Origin: Hydractinia symbiolongicarpus
Taxonomy: Eukaryota > Cnidaria > Hydrozoa > Anthoathecata > Hydractiniidae
Length of the DNA: 60,000 nucleotides
Reading direction: 5' to 3'
NCBI RefSeq assembly: GCF_029227915.1
Contig: NC_079876.1
Span: forward strand, 11,100,001 to 11,160,000
The translations under genes were made by a program, and so were the position numbers. Positions within the stretch are counted from its first letter, which is position 1. Each line of letters opens with the position of its first letter. Under the pieces are notes generated by a model. That model saw nothing but the letters and a program-made list of their open reading frames with translations, was not told where the DNA came from and did not search any database. Positions 35,401-45,391 of the stretch are shown piece after piece.

Positions 35401-37082
35401 ACGTTACATCGCGACAGAAAGATCCGCTTTGCTCTACTACTTGAAAAACACCTACAAGATCGTTCTCTACCGATATTAGTTTTTACACAAACAAAGAGAG
35501 AATATTTCTGATTCTACCGTTAACGCAACGATCAAAACATCTTGTAACACACAGTCAAAGTGTGTTATGACCTAATTAAAGAACACAATAAGAAAGAGTT
35601 TCTTGTGAAAGCTCTAAGCAACTAAGTAGTCATGTGATTACATTTGCGTCGTTTAGAGAGAGAAAAAACACTTACGTAAACACGAAAAGAAATATGATTG
35701 GTTAATATAATTACAATACTCTTTGTATTACACCATGACTATATAAATAATTTGTTTTATTTTGAACAAAAGAATAAGTATATATGTAATCAATGTTGCA
35801 TGACGATTACCAATAAGACAACATATTATATTTTAGGGTTGGTTTGTCATAAACTTTTAGATTTCAGCGAAGAAAGTTCAACAGCTTTTAACGTCAGCAC
35901 AATTTTTAAAAAAAGATAAATATATATTTAGATACAAATATTTATATATGAAATCTGTTTCACGGGTGAGTTTAGTCAGTTCTCCATCTTTTTTGATAAT
36001 TATGTTTATAATATCATTGACTGATATTATCGATATTTAGTCTCCTTGGTTCTTCAAAGATGATTTTTGGTTTTTTTAGTTGAACAACATTAAACGTTGA
36101 AAGAATCTCAGAACGGAAAATATAATTACATATATATTTACAAAAAATCACGTTACACGGGTAAGTTTAGTCACTTCTTCATCTTTTTTAAATATTATTG
36201 TGGTGATACTTTCAATTTTATAATGCTGTTTGTTTTCATCTTTCCTTATCTTCCTGTCTTTTTATTTTTTCCCATGTTGCATTATGTTTGTTTACTTGCA
36301 TTTTTGTAATCTATATAACAGATAGAATGTTGATGTAAGAATTTCCAGTCTGACTCAGGTTGTTTTTAACCTTTAGTTTCATTTAGCAATCTAGTAGCAA
36401 ATGTTTCTTAATTTTTTAATACGAAGACTCACATATGACTTTCTTATAAACATGTTTCTTATCAAACAAACCCTTTTCAGTAAAACCAACCTCATCCGAC
36501 AATTTACTTCTTCCCAAAGTCTGGGACAGCAATTAGAGGCCTTGGAGCGAGGTTAACAGCAATACCTAGTAAATATATATTGCCAGATAAAATTTGGAAA
36601 ATGTTAATGATGTAACCTTAAATGTTCAAGAAAAATTGAGTTGATGACAAAAACTTTGGTGAAGTATAGAACTTGGCAAGACTGTTAACAAGTAAAAAAT
36701 GATGAGCCATGTTCTTCTCATGACAAGATGCGTGCAACTAAATAAATAAATACTTGAAAATATTTGCATTCCTTTGTAATAATATCTCTCCTTCGACGAC
36801 GTATTAAGTAGTAATATTTAGTACTAATACTTTTAGTACTAATATAAAGGAATTCAATACATATACTACAATGCTTTAAAAACGCCCGGGTGTGTATCTT
36901 TAGGGGCGTCCAATTTAGAACTGGAGATGAAGGTTTAAGAAAGAAACTTTTGATAAAATTTTACAATTTTAATTTATCTCTATCATTATATTAAAAGCTA
37001 GTGCAGCATTTATCATATCTTATTCCTTCCTTCATTCCTATGTTTAAAGTGGGCTTCATGAATATCATTATTAAACAGCCCC
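35401..37082. other. Intergenic with a short direct duplication
   Basis: CACGGGTGAGTTTAGTCAG at 35,960 and CACGGGTAAGTTTAGTCAC at 36,152, each followed by TCCATC/TTCATC and TTTTTT, form a diverged direct repeat about 190 bp apart. No gene is recognised. Confidence 0.4.
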
Positions 37083-37149
37083 AAACTCGTCCCCAGCGCC
37101 TTTTGTGTCTTTTTTTTAATGAACAGACAAAAGGCGCTGGGACGAGTTT
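37083..37149. repeat. Long foldback hairpin
   Basis: The left arm (37,083-37,109) contains AACTCGTCCCCAGCGCCTTT; the right arm (37,126-37,149) is its inverse, differing by single-base gaps, with a 16-nt loop. The CTCGTCCCCAG phrase recurs singly at 37,561 and in the Harbinger-derived repeats, so this looks like two ends of a dispersed element fused head to head. Confidence 0.75.
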
Positions 37150-38874
37150 GAAACAGCTCTTTAAAGAAAAAGGCGGTGGTCTTATTAGATGAGCGTTTAT
37201 TAAAAGAAAATACTGAAAGGACAAAACAATAAATTGAGAAAGAATTTAAGTAAACGTAGCGAGCGTTTATCCAGAGCATTACAGTAAAGAAGATAATTAT
37301 AACCATGGATTTAATTAAAACCATGGATTTTGTTGTTTACAAAAGTAGAGCGATATGAACTTTGGACATATCATGTGAGGTAGACGAAAGTGATAGCGAT
37401 AGGAGAATGAGAGTAATTAAATAAAAATGGACGTGTATTGATTTATTGACGTCAAATGTTAATATGGAAATAAATAAAAGATATTAAAATACAATCGTGC
37501 ATTTCAGCCTTTATGTAAGTTAAGCCAGTTCGACTTCCTAACCTCCTGACTAGGAGCAACCTCGTCCCCAGGGCATCTTGTATCTTTCTGACATCACTTT
37601 TTATTGTTTACTGAAACCTTCTTCGGTGAAGAGACTATTTAAAGCTAGTCCAGTCTATTTTGCGTAACAGACAGACGTAGACGGGTATTAATAATATAGA
37701 TTAGTCGTGGATGAAGCTATATATTCCATAAATTTAAGTTTGTAATTATGTCTATGCAGAACGACCTTATTTGTAATTAGATATAATCATTAATAATATA
37801 TAATTGCATGTTATTTTTGTATGTAAGAATATTTCTTCTACAAAAGCGACTATAAAAAGCATCCCCCTAAAAACATCCATTTACATTCTTGATTGGTTAG
37901 AACAAATCACGTTACAAAATTAAAGTCATTTCACTTGCTAGGAATTTCATTGTCTGCCAATTTAATCTTACTGGCGGGTTGTGTAACTACAATGAATGTA
38001 AATACTTTGTCACAAATTTATGTTGGGACATATTCACGTTGCCTATTTTGTTTAAATCTTTTTCATTGAATTAACAAACCTTTTATGATAAGAAACAACA
38101 AATTAAAAAAAATTTCTGCACGTTGTTTCTTCCACGGGTTTAAAAATTAGTACATTACTACGCTAGTTCTAGTCTGTCTGTAACAAGCAAAGTAGATGTG
38201 TTGTTTTTAATTAAAAAAATAGCCGTAGCAACATTTCACATTTGCCAATTTATATTGTTTAAATAACACTTGGGGCATGAAGAAAAAAATCCGGTAAATT
38301 CGGACTTGCTATGGTTTTCAATTGTTTTGTCAAATGAAGAAATTATCTACAATTAAATCCATGATAAAATGTCTGTTCCGCCTGTAAGTGCAGTTTTGCA
38401 GACTTGATTCATCCGTGCTTCGTCGGCGTTCACCTCCGCATTAGTTAAGAACCGCATGGCTGGATTTCTTGTGTAAGACCTGGTTACCAACGACGAAGGG
38501 GTCAGGCAAAAGAGATTCATGTCTACGTAGTTCTTTTAACTAAGTCAGGAGTCGGTGAATTAGCTAGGATGGTCAGGTTGGCTATGAATAGGCTTGCTAA
38601 TGGATGAAAAGTGTTTGACCAAGACGGAAATCTATCGACGTTTTGTCCGATGAACGTTCTAAACGAGCTAAGGACATCTCCGAACAAACTGGAAATGTGG
38701 CGGGCATTTTGTCTGACGAGTCTCCAAAAAATTATTTCGAAGGTTGCCATCGCACGTGTTTTACGCGTGTGCCATGGCATCTTCTGAAAAAGCCTGTTAC
38801 TTTTAATTTACAATCAATTATTCTCGTCGTCAACTTAATTTGTGTGAGAAAAATCAATTTCAGGTATTTATTCA
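37150..38874. other. Intergenic, mostly unexplained
   Basis: Around 38,480-38,790 the plus strand reads KEIHVYVVLLTKSGVGELA then, after a break, SDERSKRAKDISEQTG; it may be decayed coding but matches nothing I know. The rest is featureless. Confidence 0.3.
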
Positions 38875-38875
38875 C

Positions 38876-39226
38876 TTTCTTTGAAGCCAGTATACACCCC
38901 CATTCGGACCTGGATATTCTCTACGTATCCTAGACACGACACAAGATTGTATCACCCGACGAACACCTTTTCCCAAGTGGTTATGAACAAACCAATAAAA
39001 TTGGCGGTATGCCGCATATCGATAAGATCTAAAAATATCATCTTCAAAAAAGATTGGAAGCAAGAGTGCTTGCGACCTATTTATTAGAAACTTCGTCCTT
39101 TTTTTAAGTCTACGGCTTTCCTGATTGTGAAGAGCGACTATCGCTGTCCACAAAGTGTTGTTTAAAATCACAACAGCGTTGAAATCTTCGTGCTCTGTTA
39201 TACATTTCTTATCAAAAACACAACAG
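38876..39226 (-). pseudogene. P2X7-type C-terminal (P2RX7_C) domain fragment, frameshifted
   Basis: On the minus strand from 39,226: CCVFDKKCITEHEDFNAVV, then LWTAIVALHN, a lysine-rich insert, YRYAAYRQFYWFVHNHLGKG, VRRVIQSCVVSRIRREYP and GPNGG. This order (CIT-H-DF, A-x-x-ALH, YR-x-x-AYRQF, LG-RVI-SCVV-IR-x-x-FP) is the intracellular cysteine-rich ballast domain of P2X7 receptors, which also occurs alone in many cnidarian and fish proteins, often with ubiquitin- or transposon-related partners. The family ends in YxGFK: here that end, YTGFKESE and a stop, is in the +1 frame after a G run, while the main frame gives YWLQRK and a stop. A stop precedes the domain upstream. So it is a fragment or pseudogene. 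Confidence 0.65.
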
Positions 39227-39727
39227 AAACCTTATACCCAGGCGCTCATTTATAATACAACCAAAAGAAAAATGTGAGGTCAAATTTTATAGGTAGCGTA
39301 GCTGGAAGTAATTTATAGTGTCCACCTCGTTACAGCATAAACAGTCAACAGCTATAGGCATCCTTTCGCACTTTTGCACATAGGCACCACTCACTGATCT
39401 GGTGTGTCTGCTTCATTGTCATTATAAGAGGGAATTTGTTGTTTGTTATTGAGTCGTTCTGGCTCAAACTGAAATTCAATTGTGTTTACATTTCTGTTTG
39501 TGAACATGATTGATAATTGTAAAAAAATTCTATTGGAAATATCATTAACATTTTTTCGTTATTTCTCTAACTGCATGCGCCAATCTCTACACGGGGTAAA
39601 TCAATGAATACGTCATTGCATAAATTGCGCATATTAATGTTTTTACCCAGTCCTTTTTCGCTTTCGAAGTTCAGTAAAGATGAGGATTGAGAATGGCATG
39701 GTCAAGTAAACAAATTCAGTTTAAACT
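39227..39727. other. Intergenic spacer
   Basis: No channel or partner domain was found upstream of the P2X7-type fragment. No repeat is recognised. Confidence 0.3.
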
Positions 39728-39730
39728 TAA

Positions 39731-40938
39731 GCTGGATTTCCATCAGTGCGAGTTCTCTTATCGCTCTGGCTTTTTTGACCCATTGATTTTTTTTCGCACT
39801 GGTGGAAATTCCAGAGCGACAATTTTTTTGCTCTTATCGCCCAATTTCAGTGCGATAGTTAGAGCGACAATTATCACAAAGTTTTAATATTTATCGCTCT
39901 GAGTTTTCGCCCGAAAGTGCAACTTCAACGAAATATCGAATGTCCTTTTAAAGAAATTAAATAGATTCTATTGAAGTGTAACTTCAGCACATGCTTACAC
40001 GTGTTGAGCACAAGAAATAGTTTGTGTTATGAAGCGAGCAGTGTTGTAAAACAAGTTTTTATTAAATGGGAAAAACAAATAGGTGCAACTTAAAGAAAAG
40101 ATGAGTACTTAGCAGAGGCTGTTTGAAATTTTATTATGTCTATACGACAAAAGTTGCAAAGGAGTATCGAGAAAAAAGATCGAGTGGCAAATGCTTGGAG
40201 GAAAGTTAAGGATGAATTAGGATGCGAAGAGGGTAAAGTTTATCCTTTTTCGTCAGTTCAATGCGCTATATTTTTGCGCTGTTAAATCTTGAGCGTATTC
40301 AGCTTCTTCTATTACTTAATTAGAAAAAATGTTTTTAAATTCAAGTGTTTTAAGGCTAAGCTTTTCGAAGATGGGACAACTTAAAAAAAGATACAGCAAG
40401 GAAAGGAATAACCTAAGAAGGAAATTTGCATCGGGATCAGGTTTGGCTGACGTTGAATCGTGTGTCAAATTTTAAAGGAATACTGTTTTTTGTCTTGGCT
40501 TGATAAGTATTCAAATTAGAGACACAAAATCAAATATAACGGCTCCGGAGGATGAGGAGGATATTGATTCTTATTCGGAGGCGGCGGTTGAAATTATTTA
40601 AATAACAAGAATGACCCTACAACAAAATCACCAAGTTTGGCCAAGATGACAACTATTGCCCTGATTGTGCAATTTCAATTCTCTTTCTCTATAAATTTGA
40701 CGAACACGAGAAAATGGCGATTTTCTTCGTCTCTTTTTTTTACTATTAAGGCCACAGCTTCTTCTTTTTTCTGAACTGTCTGCCATCTTGAAATGCGTGT
40801 GTTCACATAAGAAAATTTCGCACAAATAATAATTTGAATAATAATTTGAAACTCATTTACAGCGTAGAACTCCTGTCGCACTAAAATTTTGTGTAATTTT
40901 AGAGCTATAGGAAGATTCGCTCTAATGGAAACCCACCT
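39731..40938. mobile_element. PIF/Harbinger-type element with MADF relic (1.2 kb)
   Basis: Left end AGCTGGATTTCCATCAGTGC and right end, inverted, AGGTGGGTTTCCATTAGAGC are imperfect inverted repeats of about 25 bp, flanked by TTA on both sides (39,728-39,730; 40,939-40,941), the 3-bp target typical of PIF/Harbinger. Subterminal CGCTCT/AGAGCG phrases recur between 39,770 and 39,910. Inside are two MADF coding pieces and no DDE transposase. Confidence 0.75.
40137..40602 (+). pseudogene. MADF (Myb/SANT-like) DNA-binding domain relic
   Basis: 40,137-40,233 reads MSIRQKLQRSIEKKDRVANA then WRKVKDELGCEEG, the helix 1-2 pattern of MADF domains. After an intron-like gap, 40,370-40,475 reads WDNLKKRYSKERNNLRRKF and SGSGLADVES, the third helix and linker. 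An acidic end, EDEEDIDSYSEAAVEII and a stop, finishes near 40,602. In Harbinger elements such a protein partners the transposase in binding the element ends. Whether it is still expressed is unknown. Confidence 0.6.
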
Positions 40939-41082
40939 TTATGAAAGACAATTTTGGTTGTATTTAAATACTTTTTTATTTACTTTTCCATGTAACTAAT
41001 ATCAAGTTTTGATTTTTTACCGGGCAGTACCTTTATAACGCGTAAAAACCTTTTTGAGAAATTTTGCGCAACTTCGGTTTAA

Positions 41083-41834
41083 CCCTATTCGGTCTGGGGG
41101 GGGGGCGGATTCCGCCCCCCCTTGACAAATTTTTTTTAATAACTCCTGATTGCTTTCTTATATGGCTATGATACTTACTGAGTGTCACCATTTATCTATT
41201 AGACACCTGCATGCTAAATTGTTAGGTCCCATACCTTTCAGAGGCTTTGATATTGGCCATTACTCGAAACTACCCCTAAAATCTCTATGAATTCCTTATA
41301 ATGGGGAAAATATAATAACTCCTGTTAGGATTATCCTTAGAACTTGAAACTTGCAACACTACTTTTTTTCATCAAGAAGAATCATTTCGAATAATTTTGA
41401 CACGTGACTATTCCGATTTCCCGATTTTGTCGGATTTTACCCGAAAATCCAGAAAAAACGGATTGTCGGGCAATTTTTGGCTATTTTTTATTCGATCCAT
41501 GTAAAAACCGGAAGATATGTTAAAAAAATTTTATTTAGCTTTCAGAAACTTCAAACAGAATGTAAAAATTCGCTCTAGAACAAAAGTAATTATATTTTAA
41601 GCAGATAGTGGCATTTTTAACAATTTGCAAGCCTCTGATGACGTCACAGAAAATGTGCTGACGCAAGCAAAAAATTTTTGCCACCATTTTGTTCCTTTTA
41701 TGACGTACTATAAGTGTGCCAAGTTTGATTCAATTTGAACAATCTTATGAAAAGTTATTGAGGGTGGGGCGGAATCCGCCCCCCCCCCCCCCCCCCGGTC
41801 ATAGTATGTTCGAAAAACCCCGGATTGAATAGGG
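41083..41834. mobile_element. piggyBac-like MITE, copy 2 (752 bp)
   Basis: Ends CCCTATTCGGTCTGGGG and CCCCGGATTGAATAGGG, flanked by TTAA (41,079-41,082; 41,835-41,838). It is clearly the same family as 9384-10,101, with the same internal order. Differences include a small insertion near 41,585-41,605 and a much longer C run near 41,779. Confidence 0.9.
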
Positions 41835-41838
41835 TTAA

Positions 41839-42598
41839 ATAAGTCTAGTTTTGAATTTATTTTGCTTTATGATCATTTTTATCATTTACCAGTCAGCTAT
41901 TTCAGGTTAACTGTCTATAAGTTTTTTTTATCACAAATATTTATGTGGTTTACTTGCGAAGGTTTATTTTAATCACATGCGTCATCTGTAAAGAGTACTC
42001 ACCAGACCACAGACATTTATGTCAACATTCTTTGATCTCTTTAATAAAAGCCGTATTCTATTTGTCTGCTTGCACGCGAGAAAAAAAGTCGTGTTGCGGA
42101 AACACGAAATGCGAACAGTATAATAACTATTAAATAGTATTATTGTAGTTTTATTTATTTTTCGAATTTTTATTAGACACCTTTTGAATTTTCATCAAAT
42201 TTTGTGTTGGACGTGATAAAAAAGGGAAAGTGAACAGAGATGTCTGCTTTTTGTCGATAACAGCGCTGGTTAATTAATCAAGTTTTAAATGTAGGTAATC
42301 CCCAGTTACCTAGGGTGGAGCAGCTGATGCCAGTTGCGTCTAAAAGATTTCCCTTTTTTAGCCTCACACTCAAAAGTGCAATGCAATGGCTTCGCTAATT
42401 TTATAACGGATTGACGGCAGTCTAAAAGGCTTTAACGTCTTGACGTAACGTCGATAAAGTTAACAAATTATACATAACGGTTTTAGCGGCTTCAAAAGAA
42501 AATGAAAACAACCCATTCTTCTTATACACTGTCACCATATTATGATAAAGGATTAAATAAGTAAATTAGTTCTCTCGAAGTGTGCTTATTACTACAAA
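41839..42598. other. Intergenic, nothing recognised
   Basis: No gene. A short block near 42,490-42,545 resembles the 24,640-24,720 repeat block. Confidence 0.35.
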
Positions 42599-42760
42599 CT
42601 AGTCGTTATCCCGTGAAAAAATTCACAAGAATTCATCTGCCAGGAATATCCACGAAAATATTCCCGTCACCATTTGCAGCTACCATTTGACACAGTGAGT
42701 ATCCTAATATAGACTAGTCGTTAACCCATAAAAAACACACGAGGTGTCCCGTCTTTAAGT
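42599..42760 (-). mobile_element. Two head-to-tail Helitron-like 3' ends
   Basis: On the minus strand two ACGACTAG termini occur, at 42,602-42,599 and 42,717-42,714. The first is preceded by a GTGAA/TTCAC hairpin and its unit seems to begin TCTATATTAGGATA at 42,713, directly abutting the second CTAG. TC start, 3' hairpin and CTAG end are Helitron marks. The start of the second unit was not located. Confidence 0.5.
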
Positions 42761-42925
42761 TACACGTTACTTTGTGTGCCCGTAACACGATATGTTTTTT
42801 GCGACATGCACGCAGAATATGGCTGTTGTTAATTACACTTGTTGGCATTCCGTGGAAAAATCCAAGAACCACCGGCGATTCAATATAACACCAAATATAT
42901 TAATCATGTATTTAAAGATGTTATC

Positions 42926-43175
42926 TAGATAAGAAGATTAAATTGGCTGGGGCACTTGGAAAGAATGGAGGAGGATAATTGGGTAAGAAAGTGTAGAGAC
43001 TTGATAGTTCCTGGGGCAAAGCCCAGAGGCAGACCGAGAAAGACTTGGCAGGAGGTTATAAGGACAGACTTGATAGAGAGGAAGTTGAGTTTAGATCTAA
43101 CACAGTCTAGATCAGATTGGAAGAGGGTCATTAATATACCCCGTCCAACCCATGCTAGCATGGAAAACAGACGTT
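42926..43175 (+). pseudogene. LINE ORF2 C-terminal fragment
   Basis: Reads RLNWLGHLERMEEDNWVRKC, then PRGRPRKTWQEVIRTDL and DLTQSRSDWKRVI before a stop. This is the tail found after the RT domain in many LINE-type ORF2 proteins (the GH-x-x-RM and RPRK-x-W phrases). A GAT/AAT microsatellite follows the stop, as at LINE 3' ends. The RT itself is missing. Confidence 0.75.
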
Positions 43176-43199
43176 AAGCCGAGAATGATGATGATAATG

Positions 43200-43370
43200 A
43201 TTATGATGCCATAATAATAGAATTTTATGACAAACTGTATCGAATGCTGTGCTGAGATCAATAAGGTTTGAAATATTTCTTGACTTAACTGAATGATTGC
43301 ATGATCAGTTGACTGGCCTGCTTGATAGCCAAATGTCTTATTATACTCGCACTATGTCGGAATTTAAGTT
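43200..43370 (-). pseudogene. Reverse transcriptase fragment (minus strand)
   Basis: From about 43,333 downward one frame reads FGYQAGQSTDHAIIQLSQEI and the next NLIDLSTAFDTVCHKILL, the F-x-x-G-x-ST and D-L-S-x-AFDTV boxes of LINE-type RTs, separated by a frameshift. Its orientation is opposite to the adjacent LINE tail, so two different insertions meet here. Confidence 0.6.
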
Positions 43371-43379
43371 TATGTATAT

Positions 43380-44141
43380 TTTTAAAAGCCTTGGGCTGTT
43401 TTCCTTACTGATAGCGTTGCGTAAATAGACTGTGGTAACACATGGGTGTTAAAGCACAAGCTGGAGTGTTTCCATTCAGACTGAAGAAGTAAAGAGGGGT
43501 AGAGTGGAGCAAAATTCGAAAACGTACTTCAAATTCCAATCTTATCTTTTGTTTTTTCAAACCAATCAAAAATCAGTTATACAAAACTTTAACCCGCAAA
43601 ATTATATCTTAAAAACAAATTAGGACCTGTGAAGTCTTAAATTGTAAAGAATTCGTTAAATAGTCTCCCTTTCTCTAATATTATTGTAAGAGAAAGTAAA
43701 AAAATGTGATCTCACATTTCAGATCTCACAAACAAATAAAGCAATACGGTAAAATTAAAAATAGCCATTTTGCAAATTGTTTATCGGTGTATTACAACCT
43801 ATATACTGAATAACTAAGTGAGTAGTATTAAAACTATGATTTTTTTCGTAGAAACAACGAACAAACGCACTAATAAACATTATATGTAGAAACAGAAGAA
43901 ACGTTCTGTTAAGAGCATTTTTGAAGAAAGAACGTCAACGCGGGTGTGTTTTTGTTCTTTTAATTAATTGATCTAATGTTGCTACAGGACACAAAATAAC
44001 AAATGCAATGTATCTCTATCGACTTTGTTGCGATAGGCGAATTTCCATGAACTTCTAGTAATTTTGTTGATAAACAGTATGAAAAACTTTTATTGATATT
44101 TCTTGAATTGAAATTGAAATTATCTTATAGATATTATAGTC
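43380..44141. promoter_or_regulatory. 5' flank of the HEPN gene
   Basis: No coding exon is visible. Acceptor-like sites (TATCTTATAG to 44,130; ATATTATAG to 44,139) lie just before the ATG, suggesting that a non-coding first exon and promoter lie further left; I cannot place them. Confidence 0.35.
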
Positions 44142-45391
44142 ATGGCAACGGCAGTACCTCCAACAGGATCTTCTCACCATGCATTGATTGCAAACAATGA
44201 ATATCAAATTAAATTGGTCACGCTTCTCAATGAATGTTGTGACCACTTACGTGAAATTTTACATGATCCTGCCCGTGGCAACATGCCAAGGGATAAGAAA
44301 CAATTATATCTGTCATTAAAACAATATAAGAAACATTTAAACCATTTGAAAAGAGATCAGCTGGAAATCGTTTTTCCACAAGATAAGGAAACAGATTCGG
44401 GATTGTTTGACATCACTATTTTATGTGACGTTCTAATTAATTGTTGTCACGGTATACAAGCACCAATTGGTGGATGGAGGACCAGAACACCGCAACCAAA
44501 TGATTTCAGTGTCGGTGCTGACATCATTCGAATCAGAAATGAGCGAAATATTGTTATGCATGGAAGAGCAATGACTTCAGCACAATATAATCGGTTGTGG
44601 AACGCCATAGAAGGTATATTAAGAAGACTCGGATATGACATAACGAAAATTAGAGATTTGAAGTCTGGTTGTTTAAAAGACTTGGACTTATTTAAGATTG
44701 AAATTATGAAAGCAGTTACTGAAATTTTAAATTTCAATGTTAACAAAAACCAAGACAATATAAAACAAAATCAAGATGACATCAAAGCAAATAAAGACAG
44801 TATTCATCAAAACGAAGATGGTATTAAACAAAATCAAGATGACATCGAAGCAAATAAAGACAGTATTCAGCGAAACGAAGATGGTATTAAACAAAATCAA
44901 GATGACATCAAAGCAAATAAAGACAATATTCAGCAAAACGAAGATGGTATTAAACAAAATCAAGATGACATCAAAGCAAATAAAGACAGTATTCATCAAA
45001 ACGAAGATGGTATTAAACAAAATCAAGATGACATCAAAGCAAATAAAGACAGTATTCAGCAAAACGAAGATGGTATTACACAATATCAAGATGACATCAA
45101 AGCAAATAAAGACAATATTCATCAAAACGAAGATGGTATTAAACAAAATCAAGATGACATCAAAGCAAATAAAGACAATATTCATCAAAACGAAGATGGT
45201 ATTAAACAAAATCAAGATGACATCAAAGCAAATAAAGACAATATTCAGCAAAACAAAGATGGTATTAAAGAGAATAAAGAGAATTATAAGCGATTAGCAG
45301 CCGAAGTGGAAATAGTAAAGCAAACTAATTCTTCATCATCATGTGATCAGAAGAGTTCTCAGTTGGAAGAAACTATAAAAGAACAACCCAG
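44142..45391 (+). CDS. Exon 1: HEPN domain and 21-residue coiled-coil repeats
   Basis: ATG in a CATGG context. Residues 20-195 form an all-helical DZIP3-type HEPN: an early YQIKLVTLLNECCDHLREIL helix, a DITILCDVLINCC helix, and the active-site motif R135-N136-x3-H140 in IRNERNIVMHG, which fits R-x4-H of HEPN RNases. Catalytic competence is therefore plausible. From residue 203, eight 21-residue units follow, then a decayed unit and a Ser/Lys tail. Donor CCCAG/GTGTGT after residue 416; reading through it gives only a short hydrophobic intron-encoded tail, so the splice is favoured. Confidence 0.85.

Noticed and set aside
37001-37324. Overlapping frames on both strands
   Set aside because: Created by the foldback hairpin and surrounding low-complexity sequence; no protein-like features.
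44727-45297. Long open frames antisense and shifted through the 63-bp repeat (hydrophobic FICFDVILILFNT repeats; basic KQIKTVF repeats)
   Set aside because: They are forced open by the multiple-of-three repeat, lie on the wrong strand or frame of a well-supported coding exon, and have no splice or start context.
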